Origin: Candidatus Aegiribacteria sp. | GTDB lineage: Bacteria > Fermentibacterota > Fermentibacteria > Fermentibacterales > JCC-6 | Direction: 5' to 3' | Assembly (NCBI GenBank): GCA_030600975.1 | Contig: JAUVUL010000057.1 | Coordinates: 1 to 8,076, forward strand | DNA: 8,076 nucleotides | Shown: piece by piece, positions 1-7,200 of the stretch | Position numbering within the stretch: the first letter of the stretch is position 1 | How the letters are laid out: each line of letters begins with the position of its first letter | The notes under the pieces: model-generated | What the model saw: only the letters and a program-made list of their open reading frames with translations | What the model was told of the DNA's origin: nothing | Databases searched by the model: none | Position numbers and translations under genes: made by a program

Positions 1-483
1 ATCCCCGAGATATTCAAGATTGCCAGCAGTTATCAAGTCAATACTCCCTATGTAGATATCCCTCACACTGAAGGATTCCTGATTTCTAATTTCACTGAGA
101 ATGATTATCTCCGCTTTCTTGATATTAGCGAATACTATTACGCTGCAGTGGATGATTCCACATTACAGGGCTTTTTGCTGGGATTCTCACAATCAGTTAT
201 TGGATCTGGTAGTAACGCACATGATGCAATTCAGGCTTTTGCTCAAGGGCCTTTCATCATCGTTAAACAAATCTGCGTTCGAAAGGGAAGTTCAGGATTA
301 GGTATCGGTACTGATTTATATGAGCATCTGTTCAAGAACATTCCCATAACTCCAGTATTCGCAGCTATTGTAGCAGATCCAGCAAACGTTACATCAATCG
401 AATTCCACATGAAACTAGGTTTTACACAAGTTCTGAGAATAACGCCCTCAGATGGGATTCCACGATCTATTTGGAGAAGGTGA
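1..483 (+). CDS. GNAT-family N-acetyltransferase, C-terminal part (start lies left of the window)
   Basis: The frame is open from base 1 to a TGA at 481-483, so the window holds about 160 C-terminal residues. A GTG at 148 could be read as a start, but it lies inside continuous, protein-like sequence (YYYAAVDDSTLQGFLLGFSQ), so I treat the gene as partial. GNAT proteins transfer an acetyl group from acetyl-CoA to an amine. The acetyl-CoA-binding motif A is visible at about 271-327: a beta strand (QICV) followed by a Gly-rich loop and helix (RKGSSGLGIGTDLYEHL). Motif B follows at about 391-426 (SIEFHMKLGFTQV, the typical F-H-x-K-L-G-F). The end (DGIPRSIWRR) looks like a natural C-terminus. The substrate cannot be predicted: small molecule, antibiotic or protein N-terminus are all possible. 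The hydrolase gene follows on the same strand after 90 nt, so the two may be co-transcribed. Confidence 0.8.
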   Translation: MPEIFKIASSYQVNTPYVDIPHTEGFLISNFTENDYLRFLDISEYYYAAVDDSTLQGFLLGFSQSVIGSGSNAHDAIQAFAQGPFIIVKQICVRKGSSGLGIGTDLYEHLFKNIPITPVFAAIVADPANVTSIEFHMKLGFTQVLRITPSDGIPRSIWRR

Positions 484-573
484 CTACATTGGTGTGCTTG
501 CAGTTCGTCCGATATGTTGAGCAAAAAACGAATGATAATTCCTCCATCTTAACGGAATTGATTGGAGTATCAA
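484..573 (+). other. Intergenic gap between acetyltransferase and hydrolase genes
   Basis: This 90-nt spacer contains the Shine-Dalgarno site of the hydrolase gene. I looked for a promoter. TTGCAG at 498-503 and GATAAT at 534-539 resemble -35 and -10 boxes, but they are 30 nt apart, and TTGAGC at 517-522 is only 11 nt from that -10. No pair has acceptable spacing, so I do not call a promoter. I see no terminator hairpin, so read-through from the acetyltransferase gene is possible. Confidence 0.5.
564..567 (+). promoter_or_regulatory. Ribosome binding site deciding the hydrolase start
   Basis: GGAG sits 6 nt before the ATG at 574. A TTG at 562 lies in the same frame but overlaps this site and has no Shine-Dalgarno sequence of its own at good spacing. 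The site therefore selects ATG 574 as the start. Confidence 0.7.
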
Positions 574-2094
574 ATGCAGAATAGCGAGACAAACACGGTA
601 TACGCTTATCCGAAGCAGTATTTACCTATCATCTATGTTCGCGGTTACGCCGGAACTCAGGGTCAGATAGAAGATACGGCTGCTACACCGTATATGGGCT
701 TCAATCTGGGTTCTACGAAGTACCGCCAGGATAATTCTAGAAACGTACACAAATGGGTGTTCGAGTCACCATTGATTAGGTTAATGAAGGATCATGGATA
801 TGTCGATGCCTATAGAGACGGGAAGATATTACCGGAAGGTCCAATACCTTACAGATCTATCTGGATATTCCGTTATTACGATATAAGTTCGAACGAGATG
901 ACAAATGAAGCCTCTCGTAAGGAGATCGAATTCCACGCAGAGGAACTGCGTAAGTTCATCCTTAAGGTGCGTGAAAGAGTTGAACAGCCACCGGGTCATG
1001 CAAAGTTCCAGGTTATTCTCATCGCTCATTCTATGGGTGGACTGGTATGCAGGTGCTATCTGCAGAATCCAGACATACTGGATTTGGATCACCGAAAACC
1101 TGGAGACACGGAGCGGAAGGGAGTCGCAAAGCTGTTCACTTATGCAACTCCCCATGGGGGTATCAACTTCAGAGCTGGTCTTGGATGGGTTGAAGGATTC
1201 AGAGACTTCTTAGATCCAAATAACGCAGGGAATTTCGGACCCAAGAGAATGAAGGAATTCCTTGCCCTGGAGGATGATAAGCTCAATTCCCTAAATGGGC
1301 AATTTCCTCCGGAGAAGACATTTTGTTTGATTGGAACTGATTCCCGTGATTACTCAACTCTAGGAGGATTAGCCCGACGAGCTGTAGGGCCAATCAGTGA
1401 CGGTCTAGTTCAAATAGAAAACGCATACATAGATAAAGCACCAAGAGCTTTTGTACACAGAAGCCATTCGGGACATTACGGTATAGTGAATTCAGAAGAA
1501 GGCTACCAGAATCTCGAAAGATTTCTGTTCGGAGATACCAGAGTTATGTTGAGACTCAAAGCAACTAACCTACGTCTTCCGAAAAAGAAGAACATCAGTG
1601 CATCCTATTACGTCGAGACGGAGATAAGTATAAGAGGTATTCCGGTTAAAATTCACCGAAGAACTATGGACACTGCATCAGCAACCATGAGAACGATGAA
1701 TGATATGCTGGCAAGCCCAACACATCTTCACACACTTTTCCTCTCGAAACGGAAGATTGTCAAAAGGTATGAGCATGAAGAAGATAAAGCTATGGCATTC
1801 CTAGTGCATGTACGAATCGTACCACAGTACCAGATCGACAAGAAATTGTGGTTCGATGAATACTTCGAAGGCAAAGCAATATTCGATGAAAGTCTAGAAT
1901 TCGAGGTGAAAAGCAAACCCGATGGAACCTTTGAAGTAACACACAGATGGAATTGGCAAGGGGATACAACTCCAATACCTCTCGAATGGCTTCCAAGTAC
2001 TAATATTCATGAAGACTGCAAGGAAGCCAGGATCGTTTTTTCCAGATCCTACATCGAAGGCGAATTACTCATCAAGGTTAGTGAATGGAAATAA
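574..2094 (+). CDS. Alpha/beta-hydrolase (putative serine esterase/lipase) with an unassigned C-terminal domain
   Basis: The protein has 506 residues from the ATG at 574, chosen because GGAG lies 6 nt upstream; a TTG at 562 would add four residues. Residues 1 to about 321 form an alpha/beta-hydrolase domain. An early strand and oxyanion-loop-like turn (IIYVRGYAGT, about 19-28) is followed by the nucleophile elbow AHSMGG with Ser153. A lipase-like TPHGG lies near 194-198. The segment ISDGLVQIENA carries probable catalytic Asp276, and HRSHSGHYGIVNS carries probable catalytic His301 (His298 is the alternative). The triad order and spacing fit esterases and lipases of the DUF676/PGAP1-like group, which hydrolyse ester bonds of lipids or small acyl esters. 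The substrate is not predictable. Residues about 322-506 are a separate region rich in alternating charged and hydrophobic stretches, probably beta-rich, which I do not recognise. No signal peptide or transmembrane segment is evident, so the protein is probably cytoplasmic. Confidence 0.85.
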   Translation: MQNSETNTVYAYPKQYLPIIYVRGYAGTQGQIEDTAATPYMGFNLGSTKYRQDNSRNVHKWVFESPLIRLMKDHGYVDAYRDGKILPEGPIPYRSIWIFRYYDISSNEMTNEASRKEIEFHAEELRKFILKVRERVEQPPGHAKFQVILIAHSMGGLVCRCYLQNPDILDLDHRKPGDTERKGVAKLFTYATPHGGINFRAGLGWVEGFRDFLDPNNAGNFGPKRMKEFLALEDDKLNSLNGQFPPEKTFCLIGTDSRDYSTLGGLARRAVGPISDGLVQIENAYIDKAPRAFVHRSHSGHYGIVNSEEGYQNLERFLFGDTRVMLRLKATNLRLPKKKNISASYYVETEISIRGIPVKIHRRTMDTASATMRTMNDMLASPTHLHTLFLSKRKIVKRYEHEEDKAMAFLVHVRIVPQYQIDKKLWFDEYFEGKAIFDESLEFEVKSKPDGTFEVTHRWNWQGDTTPIPLEWLPSTNIHEDCKEARIVFSRSYIEGELLIKVSEWK

Positions 2095-2177
2095 GATTCA
2101 AGTAGCTTAATAGATCTGAAAATATTATCGAAATGATATCAGTTTGATATAACAGTAACCAATACAGTTCATAAAGA
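2095..2177. other. AT-rich gap between convergent genes
   Basis: The hydrolase (plus) and the UvrD-like helicase (minus) converge here with 83 nt between their stop codons. The spacer is strongly AT-rich and holds one small inverted repeat, annotated separately. I see no ORF or RNA gene. Confidence 0.6.
2136..2150. repeat. Short AT-rich inverted repeat, possible weak terminator
   Basis: ATATCA and TGATAT are perfect 6-bp arms around a GTT loop (AAC on the minus strand). Read on the minus strand, the hairpin is followed by a T-rich stretch, so it might help end the helicase operon transcript. On the plus strand no T-tract follows. The stem is only AT-rich and six pairs long, too weak to call a canonical intrinsic terminator. 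Confidence 0.3.
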
Positions 2178-4274
2178 TCAGGTACTAATGAATACGCTCA
2201 GAGTGTGAATTCCTGTTATTATGACTAGATTCCTAGCCCTTGTTATTGCAACATAAAGAAGAGCTCGCTCAGACTTCTCTTGCTCCTTCAGAGTAACAGC
2301 ATCGCTTCCTGACATAGCCCTGGGCAAAGGCATAACGCCATCGTTTACAGCAGCAACAATCATTGTGTCGAACTCCAGCCCTTTCACCCTGTGCATTGTC
2401 GCCAATCGGACTCCGGGTGAGCTTCTATCCTCTTCATGATCAGGCTTTACAAAGCACGTGGCGATTCCGCGTGAAGCGAGCTCATCAGCGTACTGCTTCA
2501 GCAGTGAATTAGTTCTGGCTGCAATACAGACACTGCTCATCTGACCGGGACTTGCAAGCATGGGAACGAGCCTGCTTACAATAAACTCGATCTCTTCATC
2601 GAACGATTCAAACGCGTGTATCTCAGGAGCCACTCCATGTACGAGAGACCTGTATCCCTCCTGAGCATCAATCCCTCCATCAAGATCATCAAAGCTCAGA
2701 CCCGAAAGCAATTTCAGCGCCCAGTTCCTGTTCTCCTCAGTCGTTCTGTAGTTGATTCTGAGCTTCCTGCCTCTACCTCGTATGTTAATGCCGGCTCTGC
2801 TCAGAACAACCCGTTTCCCGTATATCCTCTGATGAGCGTCTCCGACTATGAAGATATCGTTACCTGTTTCGGGTACAATCTGCCGGATCAGTAAGAATTC
2901 CTGAGGACCCATATCCTGTGCTTCATCAACAACAACTGCACGATATGGAAGAATACCCGGCTTTGATTCAAGGATATACCGCACATCCCGCATGGCATCC
3001 GCCGGTTCACGCAAACCTGCATCATCAAGAAGTCTTCTGTACTCCTCAAAGACATGCCATATCTCTTTCCGCTGCTTTCTTGTGAGCCTTGTTCCCCGAC
3101 CGGTGCGGGAGCATTTGAGATACTCCCTGAGTGTATCTATCCCCTGAGGTTGAATGACTCTATCCCATTCTTCCCTGAAGAAAGGTTCCTGGTAACCTTC
3201 AGGCGAAAGAGACAGAGCCTTTTCCCAGAAATCCCGAGTTACTTTTCCAATTGCTATCCGGTAATCGTACCTGTTTCTCTTCAGGAAACTCCAGACCCAC
3301 TCATCAAGGTTAACAACCTCGATTCTCTTCATGACATCCGCAGGAGTAATTTTCTTAAGATTTTCTCTGATATCCCCTGCAAGATTCCTTGTGAATGTAG
3401 TGAACAGTATCATGTCATGCGGATTGGTGAAAGCATTCTCCGCGAGCCATTTTGCCCTGTGCATCGCTACAACGGTCTTACCCGTTCCCGCGCCCCCCAG
3501 CACCCGCACGGGACCGTTCCAGTCTCTCTCAACAAGCCTTCTCTGCGACGGGTGCAGAAATACCCGCCATTTCTCAAGCGGAGCAGCAAGCATTTCTGCA
3601 AGTTCAAGCTCATCATCCACTACCCAGAAGGAACGTTTCGAACCATCCCGCTCAAGAGCAGTGCTGAAATCATCCGTATCTATATCCGCATCAACTGCTA
3701 TTTCACTTAGTATCTCTTCAAGATCGAATCCTGCATTGAACATCTGCAGACATTCCAACGCCTCGAAAGGTAAAGCTGCCGACAGATCATCAAGCTCTTC
3801 CTCGGAAGTAAGACACCTAACCTGAGGAATCATTATCTCCGGTACACCGAACTGCCTGAGATGCCTGTCCTTAAGTTTTCTGAAAAGACACAATTCATCC
3901 TTCACTGAAGGATTCTCAATGACTGCCTCAGAAGCCTCAACATCCAGAACCTGAAGGCTTCCTGTCTCAGGATGTATTACAACCTTGCGTCTTTTTGCCC
4001 AGGCATATGCATCATCATGATGGTCGACCCAAAGAAGAATGTAAGTACAACCGCCATCAGGTCTGTGAACTATGCCCCGGTAGTTCTGATCGATACGGAC
4101 GGACCAGATATGACTATCATGAGAATCATGGATACGCTCGTAATTAATGCCCGAAGATTTCGGGTTCAATTTGAATTTCCTGATGAACTCCCTTACCTTC
4201 CCCTGCTGCTTCCTCGGTATCCGGGAATATGCGGACAGGAAATCGCTTCCCAGCGCAACTACAATTTCACTCAT
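2178..4274 (-). CDS. UvrD-like superfamily 1 helicase with N-terminal RelE/ParE-like domain
   Basis: The protein has 698 residues. Residues 1 to about 97 form a RelE/ParE-fold-like domain: a basic helical segment, then strands in HIWSVRIDQNYRGIVHR and TYILLWVDHHDDAYAWAKRR, matching the RelE-type pattern of an R-x-x-x-x-YR strand followed by a second strand and an aromatic/basic tail. Residues about 98-235 are an acidic linker of unknown role. The helicase core then shows a Q-motif Gln244, Walker A GAGTGKT (261-267), motif Ia FTTFTRNLAG (291-300), motif II VVVDEAQD (447-454), motif III VGDAHQRIYG (477-486), motif IV INYRTTEENR (507-516), motif V ATMHRVKGLEFD (625-636) and motif VI LLYVAITRARN (672-682). 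All ATPase residues are present, so it should be an active ATP-dependent DNA translocase, 3'-5' by family. Only about 118 residues separate motifs IV and V, far fewer than in UvrD or Rep, so subdomain 2B is missing or minimal. The ATG overlaps the stop of the upstream helicase gene (ATGA), implying translational coupling. Confidence 0.92.
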   Translation of the reverse strand: MSEIVVALGSDFLSAYSRIPRKQQGKVREFIRKFKLNPKSSGINYERIHDSHDSHIWSVRIDQNYRGIVHRPDGGCTYILLWVDHHDDAYAWAKRRKVVIHPETGSLQVLDVEASEAVIENPSVKDELCLFRKLKDRHLRQFGVPEIMIPQVRCLTSEEELDDLSAALPFEALECLQMFNAGFDLEEILSEIAVDADIDTDDFSTALERDGSKRSFWVVDDELELAEMLAAPLEKWRVFLHPSQRRLVERDWNGPVRVLGGAGTGKTVVAMHRAKWLAENAFTNPHDMILFTTFTRNLAGDIRENLKKITPADVMKRIEVVNLDEWVWSFLKRNRYDYRIAIGKVTRDFWEKALSLSPEGYQEPFFREEWDRVIQPQGIDTLREYLKCSRTGRGTRLTRKQRKEIWHVFEEYRRLLDDAGLREPADAMRDVRYILESKPGILPYRAVVVDEAQDMGPQEFLLIRQIVPETGNDIFIVGDAHQRIYGKRVVLSRAGINIRGRGRKLRINYRTTEENRNWALKLLSGLSFDDLDGGIDAQEGYRSLVHGVAPEIHAFESFDEEIEFIVSRLVPMLASPGQMSSVCIAARTNSLLKQYADELASRGIATCFVKPDHEEDRSSPGVRLATMHRVKGLEFDTMIVAAVNDGVMPLPRAMSGSDAVTLKEQEKSERALLYVAITRARNLVIITGIHTLSVFIST
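4271..4274 (-). other. ATGA stop/start overlap of the two helicase genes
   Basis: On the minus strand these four bases read ATGA: the ATG (4274-4272) starts the UvrD-like helicase and the TGA (4273-4271) ends the YprA-like helicase. Such overlaps usually mean translational coupling and matched amounts of two partner proteins. Confidence 0.9.
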
Positions 4275-7200
4275 GGCTGTTCACTCCCTTCTGCCGCCGT
4301 ACGGAGGGCTGATATGAAAGCCACCGGTCTCTCCTCTACCTGCTCTGGTGTAAACACTTTCCATCCCTGACGCTGGAATTCTTCCAGAAAATGCGCCTGA
4401 GATTCGATCAGTAATGCTACTTTCGAGTATTTCCAGGCAAGTTCAGCCTGCCCGGCAACAGATCCATCGGAACCAGCGATTTCCCAACCCGTCTCGGGAG
4501 GATCGATACCCGACTCTCGCACTCTTTCCAGAAGATGGCGCAGTTCAGGGTCTGCAAGCTCCATCGCTTCATCCCATTCAGAAGACCCTGATTCAGTAAC
4601 CCCGGTAACTGCAACACTGACAGGAGTCACCCCAACTGAAATATCCTGTTCAACACCCTTTGCGGAAACAGCAATGCATCCCGGAAGGAATTGGAACAGA
4701 TTAAGCATCCGAAGGTATCCATTCCAGATCTCTCTGAAGTTCTTAGACATAATCCTGTCATCAAGTAGAAGGAGTACATTCATTCCGGCAAGTATGCGTG
4801 ATCTGATGCTCTCATTTACAGCAACCAGGAACATCCGTAATGGTCCGTCTTCTTTCCTGCCGTACTGCGCGGGTCCATCTATATCATCAGCAAGAGTTCT
4901 TCCAATACTCCCAGCCGTGCTCGAAAGATCTTCCTTCCAGTGGAATATCAGGTTCTCATCCGTACCGATCGAGTTATCCATCCGCGCAAGGCACTGCACG
5001 TAGGCATACTTCCTCCAGGATTCCTCCAAAGGCTCAGCCAGATATTTTTTAAACCATTCAAAGCTGTCACCCCTCCTTAAAGCATCCATCTCCCTGATCT
5101 CAAACCCGTCAAGAAGGCTTCCTAGCAACCCTGAACTCCGCGCCATTTCTACTGAGAGGAAATCCACAAACCAGTTTTCCTCAGTACGAGAGATGTCACT
5201 CCATGAGAGTGACCATACCCTGTACTCACCGCTCCTGATAATCGCTGTTCTCTGTGCCATATCATGACCGATGCGGTTCCTGTGGAAAGCAAACCCATCC
5301 GTGAAAACTGCAATAGGCTTAACATCAGAAGAAGGCAACGCTGGCCTGAATACAAAATCTGCCCTCGAAGGTACCGACACACCATCATACGGACCAAGCG
5401 ATACCTGCGGTTCAATGTGCCACGCGAAAGAACCTGCCTTGAGGTAATACCCGGGGCTGCCGTTCACAATCTGCTTGCGAAGGCTGAAACACTGATCCCC
5501 GATCTTTGTTTCAGACAGAGCTTGCACGAACAGCTCTTCAAGTTCACTCTCGAGCAGGGAGTTAATGCTTATGTCCCGAAGAGAACGCACTGGCTTGAGT
5601 TTACCCTCACCAGCAAGTATTTCTGACAGAAACCGTATAGCCTCATCCCTTGAAATACTCTGCATATCGTAGCTCTGCCTGTAGGCATAAAGGCAGCTGT
5701 AACATCCATCCTTTTCCGGATCCAGAGTACATTTACATGATCTCATCCTGTTGAGTGATAATCGGAGTACTTCCATCAATCGCCCGGGCTCCTTCATAAG
5801 ATCCTTCAGATATCCCGTACCCCCCGGAACGGTATCGTACAGCACCAGATACTTCTTGCGGAATGCGGAATCCGGCGCGGGTTCATCAGCGGTAGTAACC
5901 TGCAGATGATCTACAGCCCCGCCGTACTTGAGCCGAAGGCCAAGCTGAAGAGCCGCGATAAAGGAGTTGATCATTTTTCCGGAGGCAACGAGAGAAGAAA
6001 CCGGCAGCAGAAATCGAACCGCTTCGGATGTAAAATCCCGGTAAAGATACAGAGTTGTCAGGAAGGTAGAATCATCCTCTTTCTTGCGGGCAGTACAGGT
6101 CAGCGCATGCTTGACCTTACCGTTCTTCCCCTGCACTTTCCCGCAGGATTTGCACAATCTGAATCCAGTCCGGGGTAATTCCTTCCCGGCAATGGACACC
6201 TGCTCGCCGAAAGGGCTTCTCTCGCCGAAATTAATATCCCTGAACGTAACCTTCCGAAGAAACTCGAAACCGAATGGAACATCCTCCGTATCAAGTTTCC
6301 AGGCACCGGCAACATCCCCTCCTTTAAAATCCACAAGCATCTGCCTGTTGAAGAAGACGGGAGTTCTCTCATCCCTGTCATCACCGATTCTGCTTGCGCG
6401 ATCACTGGTCGAAGCGTACACCTGGCGCAGCCGTATCATCTGCCGTTTCTGCCCGGCATCCATCCATAGCGTACTTCCGCACAAAGGACATGCTGTCTTC
6501 GTATCACCAGAGCTTGCCAGCTCCATATGAGAACAGGCATCGCAGAATCTCCAGTCCTCAAGGTCTGAGAGTTTCATATCGACCTGGTCAATCACGACTT
6601 TTCTGCCGCCCGCGTAAAATGTACTTGCAGGAACCAGCTCACGAATAGCAGTTGAAGAAGCACGTTCATACTCATACGTCCAGGTCTCCCACTGACCCTT
6701 CTCGTTCTCCCGTTTCTCAGGTTTTCGAAAGATTATGGAACGCAGCTGTACCCCCGCTTCAGGGAATGCGTAATTCGGCAGCAGCCCCTCGTCGGTGAAA
6801 TAATTAAATGTTACCTTGTTATCCATATCCCGAACAAGGTTCTGATAGGCTTTCTTCTCCCGTAGCAGTTCATCAAGTTCCTCCTGCCAGTGCTGACCTC
6901 TTGCTACTTCTTCCCTCTTTTTCTTGATCCGACTATTCAGATTCCTTACACTGCCCTTGAAAGAGTTCCGCTCAGCAAGGCAACTGATAAGTCCGTTCAA
7001 TATTCTCCAGGCAAGGCTGCCTTCCATATTTTCATCACCCGTGATAAACTTCCTCAGATGATCCAGACTGTCTCCGGAAAGCTCATTTTCAAAAAGAAGT
7101 GAAAAGCCCTCCAGCAGCTCCTGCCTGTTCCTCTGCAGAAACCTTATGAGATTCCACGGAAATCGACTAAGATTCTTAGGTTCCATCCCGCTCAGTACCT

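Noticed and set aside
443..520. Possible frameshift extension of the acetyltransferase (frame 2 reads GDYIGVLAVRP)
   Set aside because: The fragment looks protein-like, but the main frame already ends in a GNAT-like C-terminus after motif B, and an LAVRP-type strand would belong before motif A, not after motif B. Coincidence is more likely than a broken gene.
243..524. 93-codon minus-strand frame opposite the acetyltransferase
   Set aside because: It is antisense to the clear GNAT motifs and shows no recognisable domain.
498..539. Promoter-like TTGCAG, TTGAGC and GATAAT elements
   Set aside because: Spacings of 30 and 11 nt between candidate -35 and -10 boxes do not fit a sigma-70 promoter.
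562..564. TTG start for the hydrolase
   Set aside because: The ATG at 574 has GGAG at 6-nt spacing; the TTG overlaps that site and lacks its own.
3054..3710. 218-codon open frame on the plus strand
   Set aside because: It lies wholly antisense to the UvrD-like helicase motifs, and its translation is rich in Pro, Ser and Cys with no domain. It is a shadow of the real gene.
3331..3825. 164-codon plus-strand frame with long serine runs
   Set aside because: The serine runs are the antisense image of acidic and Leu-rich codons of the helicase gene. No Shine-Dalgarno site and no family resemblance.
6084..6530. 148-codon plus-strand frame within the large helicase
   Set aside because: Antisense to two zinc clusters of the helicase; no ribosome binding site and no recognisable domain.
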